Assembly (NCBI GenBank): GCA_937944075.1
Contig: CALDZZ010000203.1
Span: 1 to 18,725 of the forward strand
Origin: an uncultured Rhizobiaceae group bacterium
GTDB taxonomy: Bacteria; Pseudomonadota; Alphaproteobacteria; Rhizobiales; Rhizobiaceae
Direction: 5' to 3'
Length of the DNA: 18,725 bases
Under the pieces are notes generated by a model. The model saw only the letters and a list, made by a program, of their open reading frames with translations. It made no database searches and was not told the origin of the DNA. The translations under genes and the position numbers were made by a program. Within the stretch, counting starts at the first letter, position 1, and the number at the start of each line of letters is the position of its first letter. Shown here piece by piece: positions 1-7,599 of this stretch.

Positions 1-550
1 AATGTTGACAGAAATGGCTGGGATGAGTCTCGAGGACGGGCTGGTTATGCAATTGCATCCCGGGTCTTTCAGAAATCATAATACAACGATGTTTGAACAT
101 TTTGGCAGGGACAAGGGTTTTGATATTCCTCAAGCCTCAGATTATGTTTCAAACCTGAGACCCTTGCTGGAAAAATACGGCATGGATCCGCGACTGACGT
201 TGATTTTGTTCACGCTGGATGAAACCGTATATGCACGCGAGCTGGCACCCATGGCTGGCGTATACCCAAGCTTGAAGCTTGGTCCTGCATGGTGGTTCCA
301 CGATAGCCCTCAAGGCATGATGCGGTATCGACAGCAGACGACAGAATCTGCAGGTTACTATAACACAGCAGGCTTTAATGATGATACAAGAGCATTTCCA
401 TCCATTCCTGCAAGGCATGATCTTGCAAGAAGAGTGGATTGTTCTTTCCTGGCAGGGCAAGTAGCAGAGCATTTGCTGGACGAAGATGAGGCGGTTGAGG
501 TTGCAATAGAATTGGCACATGGCTTGGCCAAAAGTGCCTATAATTTGTAA
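1..550 (+). CDS. uxaC: Glucuronate isomerase, C-terminal part (cut by window edge)
   Basis: Uronate isomerase converts D-glucuronate to D-fructuronate (and galacturonate to tagaturonate), the first cytosolic step of hexuronate breakdown. About 182 residues of the C-terminal half are present; the family is usually about 470 residues, so the true start lies left of the window and the first ATG at position 2 is only an internal Met. Visible family signatures are MQLHPG followed by FRNHN, the GPAWWFHDSPQGM stretch, and the end segment GFNDDTRAF-SIPARHD-ARR, which I recognise from alphaproteobacterial UxaC proteins. The next gene, uxuA, follows after 9 bases, and its ribosome-binding site starts at this gene's stop codon. 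The neighbours uxuA and uxuB carry out the next steps, which supports the call. Identity is confident; only the 5' extent is unknown. Confidence 0.9.
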   Translation, partial: MLTEMAGMSLEDGLVMQLHPGSFRNHNTTMFEHFGRDKGFDIPQASDYVSNLRPLLEKYGMDPRLTLILFTLDETVYARELAPMAGVYPSLKLGPAWWFHDSPQGMMRYRQQTTESAGYYNTAGFNDDTRAFPSIPARHDLARRVDCSFLAGQVAEHLLDEDEAVEVAIELAHGLAKSAYNL

Positions 551-559
551 GGAACTGTC

Positions 560-1771
560 ATGAGACACACTTGGCGATGGTTTGGAGAACATGACGTTGT
601 TGCGCTTGAGGAAATTGAGCAAGCTGGCGCACATGGCATCGTAACTGCTCTGCATCAAATAGAAAATGGCGAGGTCTGGTCAGTAGACGAGATAAAAATC
701 CGTCAGCAGCAAATTACAAGTCGAAAGACAGGTGAAAAAACAACCTTGAGTTGGGATGTTGTTGAAAGTCTGCCTGTCTCGGAAGCAATCAAGAAGCAGG
801 ATGCTGATTGGAAGACCCATATCGAAAATTACAAAACCAGTCTTGAGAATTTAGCAGCCTGCGGGCTGGAAACGGTTTGTTATAACTTCATGCCGATCCT
901 TGATTGGACGCGTACAGATCTGAAATGGCAATTGCCAAATGGCGCTACTTGCATGCGCTTTGATTATATTGATTTCGCAGCCTTTGACATTTTCATTCTT
1001 GAACGCAAGGCAGCGAGCAGCTCTTATTCCAAAGAGATAAATGAAGAGGCCAGGGAACGTTTTTCGGACATGTCTCAAGCACAGCAAAAACAATTGGCTA
1101 AAAATATTGTGGCTGGTCTGCCAGGGGCTAATCAAAACCTGTCCATGCAAGCAATCAAGGAATTGCTGGAAACCTATTCCAATATTGATGAGGCGCGATT
1201 GAGAAACAATCAATATGACTTTTTGGAGCAGGTCTCACCATGTGCAGAGAAATTGGGAATGCGCTTGTGTTGTCATCCAGATGATCCGCCTTTTTCCCTG
1301 TTGGGATTACCAAGAATTATGTCGAATGAACATGATTATGATTCTTTGATGAAAGCCGTTGATAGTCCCGCAAATGGAATAACACTGTGTTCCGGTTCTC
1401 TAGGGGCAGCGATTGACAATGATCTTCCTGGCATGATGCAGCGTCTGGGTGACAGGGTGCACTTCATTCACTTGAGAAATGTTGCACTGGAGAAGCAGGA
1501 AACCCCGGGCTCTTTCCATGAAAGCAATCATCTTGATGGGAACACAGACATGGTTGCGCTGATTGATGCAATTCTGGATGAAGAGCATAAGCGAAAAGAG
1601 GCTGGCAGGAAGGATTGGTGCATCCCGATGCGGCCTGATCATGGACAGGATATTCTGGATGATCTGAACCGCAAGTCGCAGCCCGGGTATCCGGCAGTTG
1701 GCCGCTTGAAAGGCTTGGCAGAACTGCGAGGCGTTGAATTGGCGCTTTCATCTAAAAGGACGCTCGCATGA
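560..1771 (+). CDS. uxuA: Mannonate dehydratase
   Basis: D-mannonate dehydratase removes water from D-mannonate to give 2-keto-3-deoxygluconate. The 403-residue length is normal for the family. The N-terminus MRHTWRWFG, followed by GAHGIVTALH, is the standard UxuA opening. Likely metal and active-site residues seen are Cys238-His239 (in CCHPDDPP), Cys277 (in LCSGSLG), His301 and His304 (in HFIHLRN), and Asp360-His361 (in RPDHG). The start is supported by AAGGAA overlapping the uxaC stop, 6 bases before the ATG. The stop overlaps the start of uxuB in an ATGA, so the two are translationally coupled. In the pathway UxuB makes mannonate and UxuA uses it. No regulator of this operon lies inside the window. 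Confidence 0.95.
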   Translation: MRHTWRWFGEHDVVALEEIEQAGAHGIVTALHQIENGEVWSVDEIKIRQQQITSRKTGEKTTLSWDVVESLPVSEAIKKQDADWKTHIENYKTSLENLAACGLETVCYNFMPILDWTRTDLKWQLPNGATCMRFDYIDFAAFDIFILERKAASSSYSKEINEEARERFSDMSQAQQKQLAKNIVAGLPGANQNLSMQAIKELLETYSNIDEARLRNNQYDFLEQVSPCAEKLGMRLCCHPDDPPFSLLGLPRIMSNEHDYDSLMKAVDSPANGITLCSGSLGAAIDNDLPGMMQRLGDRVHFIHLRNVALEKQETPGSFHESNHLDGNTDMVALIDAILDEEHKRKEAGRKDWCIPMRPDHGQDILDDLNRKSQPGYPAVGRLKGLAELRGVELALSSKRTLA

Positions 1772-3204
1772 ATATCCTCAATGCAAGCTTTGCATCGAAG
1801 CGTTCTGTTAAAAGCAGCGAAGATGATTTCTCAAACAATGGCATTGGCATTGTCCATTTTGGAACCGGCGCCTTTCATCGTGCCCATCAGGCTGTCTATA
1901 CACATGATGTATTGGCAAAGAACGGAGGCGATTGGCGAATTCTCGGAGTGAGCTTGCAAAGCACACAGGTGGCTGATGACCTGAATGGTCAGGACGGTGT
2001 TTATACGCTTGCCATCAGGCAAGAAAACGGACTTGATTTGCAACTGATAAAAAGCATTGCAAGTGTTGAAGCAGCAGTGCGTTCAAAAACAAATATCTTC
2101 AGAACTCTTGCTTCGTCGGATACGCATATCGTCAGCATGACAGTCACTGAAAAAGCCTATGGTATTCAGCGTGAGACCGGAAAGATAGACACCAGTCATC
2201 CGGCTATTGCCCATGACCTCGAAAACCCTGAAGACCCGTCGGGCATTATCGGGATGATCGTACTTGGGCTGAAATTACGAAAAGAGCAGGGTGTCAAACC
2301 CTTCACGGTTTTATGTTGCGACAATCTTCCCCAAAACGGAGATCTCGTCAAACAGGGCGTATTGGATTTTGCAATGGCAATCGATGAGGAACAGCTTGCC
2401 GATTGGATTGGTGCAGAAGGGGCTTTCCCAAACTCAATGGTGGACAGAATAACACCGGCAACAACCCGAGATCTTGTCGAAGAAGTATCACAAGCCTTAG
2501 GAGTGAAAGACAGGGTTCCAATAGAAACAGAACCTTTTTCGCAATGGGTCATTGAGGATGATTTTGTAACCCTGCGCCCTGAATGGGAAGAGGCGGGCGC
2601 GCTGTTTGTAAGCTTGGTTGAACCCTATGAGCACATGAAACTGCGCATGTTAAACGGAACCCATTCCCTGATTGCTTACATGGGGTTTTGTTCAGGACAT
2701 AAATATGTGCGCGATGTTATGGCGGATGAGAAACTATTGCCATTGATAAAAAACCATATCAAGGCAGCGGCACAAACCTTAAAACCACTTGAAGAAATAG
2801 TGTTTGATGAATACGCGGCTCAACTGATTGAACGGTTCAAAAATCCCAATATTGCGCATGAGACATATCAGATAGCAATGGATGGCAGCCAGAAAATGCC
2901 ACAACGCATTTTTCAACCAGCCGTTGATGCCTTGAACAAGGGTTTGCCTTTTGAGCCCTTTGCACTGGCAACAGCAGCATGGATTTACTATTGTCGTGGC
3001 AACCATGACAATAATGCGGAATATGCCTTGCGTGATCCGCGTGAAACTGAGTTGTTGAACGCGTTCAAGAGTGGCAAAACGAATGCACGGGCAATTATCC
3101 AGGCATTTCATGAATTACCTGACTTAATTCCAGGTGAACTGGCAAAAAGTGCTGAATGGCTGAAAGCTGTTGAAACCGGTTTGGCAGACTTTCTGCAACA
3201 TTAA
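1768..3204 (+). CDS. uxuB: Fructuronate reductase (mannitol dehydrogenase family)
   Basis: NAD-dependent D-fructuronate reductase (D-mannonate oxidoreductase) interconverts fructuronate and mannonate. The 478-residue protein has the polyol-specific long-chain dehydrogenase layout: an N-terminal Rossmann part with GTGAFHRAHQA at roughly residues 32-42, and a C-terminal helical domain. The catalytic lysine region is intact, with Lys291, Asn296 and His299 in MKLRMLNGTH. These match the Lys295/Asn300/His303 triad of Pseudomonas fluorescens mannitol dehydrogenase with a constant offset of four. Family membership alone would also allow mannitol or tagaturonate reductase, but position after uxaC and uxuA with an ATGA overlap makes fructuronate the best substrate call. 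It is the last gene of the operon; the following 24 bases separate it from a convergent gene, and I see no clear terminator hairpin there. Confidence 0.9.
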   Translation: MNILNASFASKRSVKSSEDDFSNNGIGIVHFGTGAFHRAHQAVYTHDVLAKNGGDWRILGVSLQSTQVADDLNGQDGVYTLAIRQENGLDLQLIKSIASVEAAVRSKTNIFRTLASSDTHIVSMTVTEKAYGIQRETGKIDTSHPAIAHDLENPEDPSGIIGMIVLGLKLRKEQGVKPFTVLCCDNLPQNGDLVKQGVLDFAMAIDEEQLADWIGAEGAFPNSMVDRITPATTRDLVEEVSQALGVKDRVPIETEPFSQWVIEDDFVTLRPEWEEAGALFVSLVEPYEHMKLRMLNGTHSLIAYMGFCSGHKYVRDVMADEKLLPLIKNHIKAAAQTLKPLEEIVFDEYAAQLIERFKNPNIAHETYQIAMDGSQKMPQRIFQPAVDALNKGLPFEPFALATAAWIYYCRGNHDNNAEYALRDPRETELLNAFKSGKTNARAIIQAFHELPDLIPGELAKSAEWLKAVETGLADFLQH

Positions 3205-3228
3205 CAGGTAAGCGGTTTTTTGCGATTT

Positions 3229-4104
3229 TTATCCAAGTTCAATACGCATGCCATCGGTGCCAATGTGCAGTTCACCATCCCATTCTGGCTCGACTGCTGA
3301 TATCCAGTCGGCTTCTCCAAAATCCGGATCATCAGATGGTATCAGATGATTGAGAGCTAGCGCTTTTACATTTGCCTGCTTTGCAATCTTGCCTGCATCC
3401 CCTGCCATCGTGTGCGACCGCAACCAGTGTTTCATAAGCCGATCATCGCCATTGTTGATACGTTTGAAAAGCGCATCAAGCGCATCGCCAAGCATGGCTT
3501 CGTGAATGAGCAGGTCGGCATCTTTGGAGAAGTCAGACAGTTTTGGTAAATAGGCGGTATCTCCTGAAAATACGATGCTCGTGTTCCCGGTATCAAAGCG
3601 CAACGCAAAACTGTCAACCAAGGGTGGGTGCTCATTGCGCATGGCAGAAACCTTTATGCCGTCTTCATTGAAGAAAACACCTTCTTCGATCACTTCAAAG
3701 CTGATCATGCTTTCGAGATCGGGTCTGCCTTCATCAGCCAGCCTGAGATCAATATCAAAGCGCATGCTCGCGACGAAATTTGTCCAGTAATCAGACAACT
3801 CTTTTGGCCCATATATTCTAACAGGTGAATTCAAACCCGCAGTCCATGCGGAATGCAAAAGTGGACCAAGTTCAAGATAATGATCAGAATGCATGTGTGT
3901 TATGAAGATTAGGCTCAGATCTCTGGGTTGCATGCCTTGATCAACAAGGCCACGCGCTACACCCAATCCGCAATCGACTACAATTTGTTTGCCGTCCAGT
4001 ACCAACAGATTGGAAGTGGGATTGGTTGAACCTGGCCGAATTGCAGGTCCACCCTTGGTGCCCAAAAGAGCAACAAAATTATCAGTGCTGTTTATTTTCT
4101 TCAA
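3229..4104 (-). CDS. MBL-fold metallo-hydrolase, RNase Z/arylsulfatase-like
   Basis: A metallo-beta-lactamase-fold hydrolase with an apparently complete dinuclear metal site. HMHSDH occupies residues 70-75, and NEHPP, FSGDTAY and ALNHLIP supply the later His, Asp and His ligands. The overall plan (GSTNPTSNLLV near the N-terminus, long spacing between metal motifs) resembles the RNase Z/arylsulfatase-type branch, but length and context do not suggest a tRNA-processing enzyme. The substrate is unknown. I place the start at a TTG at 4104, because AGGA sits 8 bases upstream of it; a TTG at 4125 in the same frame would add seven residues but has no such site. It lies 27 bases downstream of the aminotransferase gene on the same strand, so the two are probably co-transcribed and may serve one pathway. 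No signal peptide is visible. Confidence 0.8.
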   Translation of the reverse strand: MKKINSTDNFVALLGTKGGPAIRPGSTNPTSNLLVLDGKQIVVDCGLGVARGLVDQGMQPRDLSLIFITHMHSDHYLELGPLLHSAWTAGLNSPVRIYGPKELSDYWTNFVASMRFDIDLRLADEGRPDLESMISFEVIEEGVFFNEDGIKVSAMRNEHPPLVDSFALRFDTGNTSIVFSGDTAYLPKLSDFSKDADLLIHEAMLGDALDALFKRINNGDDRLMKHWLRSHTMAGDAGKIAKQANVKALALNHLIPSDDPDFGEADWISAVEPEWDGELHIGTDGMRIELG

Positions 4105-4112
4105 GGCGTAAT

Positions 4113-4116
4113 TCCT
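4113..4116 (-). promoter_or_regulatory. Ribosome-binding site deciding a TTG start
   Basis: On the minus strand AGGA lies 8 bases before TTG at 4104. This favours 4104 over the in-frame TTG at 4125 as the start of the MBL-fold hydrolase. Confidence 0.55.
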
Positions 4117-4131
4117 AACTTGCAAAATGAG

Positions 4132-5490
4132 TTAAAGAGATGCAAATCCGGCATCCAGCGCAGATATGACCTGGCTGATTTCATCTTCTGTAATGATAAG
4201 CGGGGGTGACATGATCAGGTTAGGTCCTGAAACCCTGACCATAACACCGTTTTCATAGATGGCATCTTGAAGCCTGATTGGGGTTTGCTTGTCTATGGGC
4301 GCCTTCGTTTTACGGTCTGATACAAGTTCGATTGCTACCATGAGGCCATGCCCACCACGGACATCACCGATCAGCTCATATTTTTCCATCAGCTTCTTGG
4401 CGCCTTCGAAAAGCTGTGTGCCTCTGGCAGCTGCATTGCTGGCAACGTCCAGTTTTTTGGTCTCTGCCAAACAGGCAATTGCGGCAGATGCACCTACAGG
4501 GTGACCTGAATAGGTATAGCCATGGCCAATCATACCGGCTGCAGTTTTGTCACCCTCAAAGACATCAGCAACCCCTTGTGACATCATCACCGCACCAAAC
4601 GGAAAATATCCGTTAGTGATGGCCTTGGCGGTACACATCATGTCGGGTTTGATACCCCATAGACGTGAGCCACTCCAGGCGCCTGTTCTGCCAAAAGCGG
4701 TTATAACTTCATCTGTTATCAGGAGAATGCCGTATTTGTCGCAAATCTTGCGCACCATCGGCATGAAACTTTCATGTGGCGGGATAACACCGCCTGCGCC
4801 TAAAACAGGCTCCATAATGAAGGCTGCAATAGTGCTTGGTCCCTGAAACATAATCTCGTCTTCAAGCGCCGCAGCACATAGTTGGGCAAGTTGTGCCGGA
4901 TCAGTTTCATTAAAAGGGTTGCGATAAGTGTAAGGGGCAGGGATATGGTAGCAGCCTGGTAACAGTGGTTCATACGCAGTGCGAAAATTGGCATTGCCGT
5001 TAATTGAAGCACCACCCATGTGGGTTCCGTGATAGCCTTTTTTCAGGCTGAGATATTTGACACGACCATGCTCGCCTCTGATTTTGTGATATTGGCGAGC
5101 CAGTCTTAAAGCGGTCTCGATACTGTCGGACCCACCTGAGGTAAAGAAGGCCCGAACCAGACCATCATCAGCAAAGAAATCTGCGAGTTCATAAGAAAGC
5201 TGAATAATGGCATCATTGGAAGTTCCGCGAAAGGTAGAGTAATAGGGAAGGGCATCCAATTGGGTTGCAATTGCTTCCTTCACTGGCGCACAGGAATAAC
5301 CAAGGTTCACATTCCACAGCCCACCAACCGCATCTATGGTTTCATTGCCGTCAATATCCGTAATACAGACTCCCTTGCCTCCGGTGATGATTTTTGGAGG
5401 ATTGGCAAGGCTGTCTGCAGCATGAGCCATGGGATGAAACATGTGACGAGCATTATTCTCTTTCAGAAAATTGGCATTGTGTGAATTCAT
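4132..5490 (-). CDS. Class III (omega) aminotransferase, PLP-dependent
   Basis: A pyridoxal-phosphate aminotransferase of the class III omega-amino acid/amine:pyruvate group. The PLP lysine is Lys289 in CTAKAITNGYFPFG. Other signatures are FFTSGGSDSIETALRLAR (cofactor phosphate loop), KKGYHG, EPVLGAGG and LLITDEVITAFGRTG with the cofactor-binding Asp. At 452 residues from the chosen start it is normal in size. The start at 5490 is supported by GGAG 7 bases upstream; the open frame continues to 5559 but lacks a comparable site. The sequence resembles SpuC-like and related transaminases that move an amino group from a terminal amine to pyruvate, but the substrate cannot be read from sequence. 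An MBL hydrolase follows it. A role in deaminating tyramine or dopamine made by the decarboxylase at 15567 is possible but only a guess. Confidence 0.88.
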   Translation of the reverse strand: MNSHNANFLKENNARHMFHPMAHAADSLANPPKIITGGKGVCITDIDGNETIDAVGGLWNVNLGYSCAPVKEAIATQLDALPYYSTFRGTSNDAIIQLSYELADFFADDGLVRAFFTSGGSDSIETALRLARQYHKIRGEHGRVKYLSLKKGYHGTHMGGASINGNANFRTAYEPLLPGCYHIPAPYTYRNPFNETDPAQLAQLCAAALEDEIMFQGPSTIAAFIMEPVLGAGGVIPPHESFMPMVRKICDKYGILLITDEVITAFGRTGAWSGSRLWGIKPDMMCTAKAITNGYFPFGAVMMSQGVADVFEGDKTAAGMIGHGYTYSGHPVGASAAIACLAETKKLDVASNAAARGTQLFEGAKKLMEKYELIGDVRGGHGLMVAIELVSDRKTKAPIDKQTPIRLQDAIYENGVMVRVSGPNLIMSPPLIITEDEISQVISALDAGFASL

Positions 5491-5508
5491 TCCGCTTCTC
5501 CAGATTTT

Positions 5509-5530
5509 AAACATGACGCATTGCATGTTT
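5509..5530. repeat. Inverted repeat AAACATG-N8-CATGTTT in the aminotransferase leader
   Basis: Two perfect 7-base arms (5509-5515 and 5524-5530) are separated by 8 bases. The repeat starts 19 bases upstream of the aminotransferase start codon at 5490, inside the predicted 5' leader. It could be an operator half of the set described at 5533-5550, or a leader hairpin. Function is inferred from position only. Confidence 0.45.
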
Positions 5531-5532
5531 GA

Positions 5533-5550
5533 TGTTCCGAACCCGGAACA
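5533..5550. promoter_or_regulatory. Perfect palindrome TGTTCCG-N4-CGGAACA, candidate operator
   Basis: Perfect 7-base arms flank AACC. The repeat lies directly downstream of the candidate -10 box of the aminotransferase promoter, so a bound repressor would cover the transcription start. No regulator next to this operon is an obvious owner; the MarR gene at 5706 points in the same direction and may or may not act here. Confidence 0.45.
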
Positions 5551-5551
5551 G

Positions 5552-5580
5552 ATTTTCAATCTTTATGTTACAGAGTTCAA
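5552..5580 (-). promoter_or_regulatory. Candidate sigma-70-type promoter for the aminotransferase operon
   Basis: On the minus strand TTGAAC (5580-5575) and GAAAAT (5557-5552) are spaced by 17 bases, each matching four of six consensus positions. The start codon follows about 60 bases downstream. An alternative pair, TTGCAC with TAACAT, overlaps it, so the exact promoter is uncertain. Confidence 0.3.
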
Positions 5581-5610
5581 TAGCGCGTGCAAGGTAAAAT
5601 CGAAACAAAA

Positions 5611-5627
5611 GGTTCATATAATGAACC
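5611..5627 (-). terminator. Perfect hairpin GGTTCAT-N3-ATGAACC, possible terminator of the MarR gene
   Basis: Two perfect 7-base arms flank a 3-base loop. Read on the minus strand, the hairpin is followed at once by TTTTGTTT, as in a weak intrinsic terminator, and it lies 79 bases beyond the stop of the MarR-family gene. The stem has only three G:C pairs, so an operator role for the downstream aminotransferase promoter (about 30 bases upstream of its -35) is a fair alternative. Confidence 0.4.
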
Positions 5628-5705
5628 GTTCTTTAGGTGTTTTCAGTCTTGTTTTGAAAGTTGGACTTGATAGCAATTGCTGATTTGTTTTGTGCATGGG
5701 ACAGC

Positions 5706-6131
5706 TTACGAATTTTGCTTGATTCTCCTGAGTGCCTTGAAAAGAAAATCTGTTTCGGATTGAGTAAAGGGAGCTGTCAGCGTTGCATTATAATCTCTTG
5801 CCTTGGAGATTAGATCTTCGAAAACAAGCCTTCCCTTACTGGTGAGAGACAGAACTTCAAAACGTTTGTCATCACGCATTGTCTCGCGTTCAAGAAACCG
5901 TTTTTTTTGAAGCCCGGTCACCGCACGGCTGACCTTGGTTTTGTGTAGGTCGCCCTTCTTGCAGATATCAATTGCGGTCATGTCCCCATAATGTCCAAGA
6001 TGAAACAAGACGCGCCACTCAGTGACAAGCATTCCATATTTCGATTTATATTCCTGCTGAAACCCAAGGCTGGATTTCTCTGCAGCCCGATTAAGCAGGT
6101 AGGGAAGAAAATCATCGATATCAAAATTCAT
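5706..6131 (-). CDS. MarR-family transcriptional regulator, likely controlling hmgA operon
   Basis: A 141-residue winged-helix protein of the MarR family, divergent from hmgA. The core pattern is present: EWRVLFHLGHYGDMTAIDIC (helices leading into the helix-turn-helix), KGDLHKTKVSRAVTGLQKK (recognition helix region), the basic wing with DKRFEVLSLTSKGR, and a C-terminal dimer helix. The start is supported by AAGGTG 7 bases upstream. By position it most probably represses the homogentisate operon until an aromatic ligand such as homogentisate or a hydroxyphenylacetate is present. This is inferred; in Pseudomonas putida the analogous HmgR belongs to the IclR family, so the regulator type differs. 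The 64-base gap to hmgA is the likely binding region. Confidence 0.85.
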   Translation of the reverse strand: MNFDIDDFLPYLLNRAAEKSSLGFQQEYKSKYGMLVTEWRVLFHLGHYGDMTAIDICKKGDLHKTKVSRAVTGLQKKRFLERETMRDDKRFEVLSLTSKGRLVFEDLISKARDYNATLTAPFTQSETDFLFKALRRIKQNS

Positions 6132-6146
6132 TAAAAAACACCTTGA

Positions 6147-6164
6147 TAGTTACATTTTCAACTA
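6147..6164. promoter_or_regulatory. Weak inverted repeat TAGTT-N8-AACTA between the MarR gene and hmgA
   Basis: Five-base perfect arms (6147-6151 and 6160-6164) lie in the 64-base divergent intergenic region. A wider pair TGATA (6144-6148) and TATCA (6174-6178) brackets it. MarR proteins commonly bind such sites between their own gene and the target. The arms are short, and I found no convincing -35/-10 pair here, so this is tentative. Confidence 0.3.
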
Positions 6165-6195
6165 ATACCAGTTTATCAGTCGAAAGGAAATCGTT

Positions 6196-7557
6196 ATGAA
6201 TATCGAGCAATCGCAGCAGAATATGAAAAATAATGCTTCCTCCATCAAAACTCACGCAGGCTACATGCCCGGGTTTGGAAATGATTTTGAGACTGAAGCG
6301 CTCCCTGGTGCCCTGCCACAGGGCATGAACAGCCCGCAAAAATGTGAGTACGGTCTTTACGCCGAGCAGCTTTCTGGTACCGCATTTACAGCACCACGCG
6401 GGCAAAATGAACGCACGTGGTGCTACCGCATCAGGCCTTCCGTCAAACACACGTCCCGATTTTCCAAGATTGATATGCCCTACTGGAAGTCCGCTCCGCA
6501 TGTTAATGAAGACATCATCAGTCTTGGACAATACCGCTGGGATCCGGTTCCTCACGCCAATGAGGAGATGACATTCATATCCGGTATGCGCACCATGACA
6601 ACTGCTGGTGACGTGAATACCCAAGTTGGTATGGCATCGCATATTTATCTTGCCACCACTTCTATGAAAGACGAGTATTTTTATTCAGCAGATAGTGAAA
6701 TGCTGATTGTACCGCAGGAAGGGCGTTTGCGCTTTTGCACCGAACTGGGTGTTATGGAACTCGAACCCAAGGAAATTGCCATTATCCCGCGCGGTATGGT
6801 TTACCGCGTTGAGGTGCTGGAAGGGCCTGCACGCGGCTTTGTCTGTGAAAATTATGGACAGAAGTTTGACATGCCAAACCGGGGGCCGATCGGTGCAAAC
6901 TGTCTGGCCAATCCACGTGATTTTAAAACACCCGTTGCAGCCTTTGAAGACAGGGAGGTGAAATCGCGTGTGATTATCAAATGGTGCGGGCAGTTTCATG
7001 AAAGTTATATCAATCATAGCCCTCTTGATGTTGTTGCCTGGCACGGCAATTATGCGCCTTGCAAATATGACTTGCGTACTTTCAGCCCGGTTGGTGCAGT
7101 CTTGTTTGATCATCCCGACCCGTCAATCTTTACTGTCCTTACTGCACCTTCTGGTGTGGAAGGCACTGCAAACATTGATTTCGTTCTTTTTCGGGAACGC
7201 TGGATGGTCGCTGAAAATACTTTTCGCCCTCCGTGGTATCACAAGAATATCATGTCTGAACTCATGGGAAATATTTACGGCATTTATGATGCAAAGCCAG
7301 AAGGATTTATCCCGGGTGGCATGAGTTTGCACAACATGATGTTGCCACACGGACCGGATGCGCCAGCCTTTGAAGGGGCTTCAAATGCAGAGCTGAAAGC
7401 GGACAAGCTGGACAATACCATGTCCTTTATGTTCGAAACTCGCTTTCCACAACACTTGACTGAGTTCGCTGCAAAGGAGGCACCCTTGCAGGATACCTAT
7501 CAGGATTGCTGGGATGATATCAAAAAGAAATTTGATGGCACGCCCGGTACTAAGTGA
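6196..7557 (+). CDS. hmgA: Homogentisate 1,2-dioxygenase
   Basis: Fe(II)-dependent enzyme that opens the ring of homogentisate with O2 to give 4-maleylacetoacetate. The 453-residue protein aligns by eye along its length with the human and bacterial enzymes: YMPGFGNDFETEALPGALP near residue 23, and FRPPWYHKNIMSELMG followed by LPHGPD near the C-terminus. The iron ligands are His349, Glu355 and His385, with the same spacing as His335/Glu341/His371 in the human enzyme. The start has AAGGAA 7 bases upstream. It is the first gene of a six-gene run with fahA, an MBL protein, a monooxygenase, a DUF2783-like gene and maiA, and it is divergent from a MarR regulator. No 4-hydroxyphenylpyruvate dioxygenase is in the window, so homogentisate may come from hydroxyphenylacetate here. 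Confidence 0.97.
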   Translation: MNIEQSQQNMKNNASSIKTHAGYMPGFGNDFETEALPGALPQGMNSPQKCEYGLYAEQLSGTAFTAPRGQNERTWCYRIRPSVKHTSRFSKIDMPYWKSAPHVNEDIISLGQYRWDPVPHANEEMTFISGMRTMTTAGDVNTQVGMASHIYLATTSMKDEYFYSADSEMLIVPQEGRLRFCTELGVMELEPKEIAIIPRGMVYRVEVLEGPARGFVCENYGQKFDMPNRGPIGANCLANPRDFKTPVAAFEDREVKSRVIIKWCGQFHESYINHSPLDVVAWHGNYAPCKYDLRTFSPVGAVLFDHPDPSIFTVLTAPSGVEGTANIDFVLFRERWMVAENTFRPPWYHKNIMSELMGNIYGIYDAKPEGFIPGGMSLHNMMLPHGPDAPAFEGASNAELKADKLDNTMSFMFETRFPQHLTEFAAKEAPLQDTYQDCWDDIKKKFDGTPGTK

Positions 7558-7599
7558 TTACAAGAGAACAAGTCAAACTCCCGAAATCAGGAAATTTTC

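Noticed and set aside
266..282. Perfect palindrome CCAAGCTT-G-AAGCTTGG.
   Set aside because: It lies well inside the uxaC coding region and encodes a normal part of the protein (PSLKLG). Most likely chance.
1464..1751. Overlapping antisense and out-of-frame open frames throughout the window, such as this one opposite uxuA.
   Set aside because: They lie inside well-supported genes, lack ribosome-binding sites and show no recognisable protein features; they are by-products of the coding strand.
3205..3228. T-rich stretch between uxuB and the convergent MBL gene as a terminator.
   Set aside because: There is a run of six T but no stable stem before it, so an intrinsic terminator is not supported.
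4125..4127. Upstream TTG at 4125 as the start of the minus-strand MBL hydrolase.
   Set aside because: No ribosome-binding site precedes it, whereas AGGA is well placed for the TTG at 4104.
5672..5681. Ten-base palindrome AGCAATTGCT between the MarR gene and the aminotransferase.
   Set aside because: Short, without T-tract or promoter context; common by chance in DNA of this composition.
6309..6325. Inverted repeat TGCCCTG-N3-CAGGGCA near the start of hmgA.
   Set aside because: It falls in the conserved coding segment PGALPQGMN, where codon constraints explain the bases. No reason to call it regulatory.
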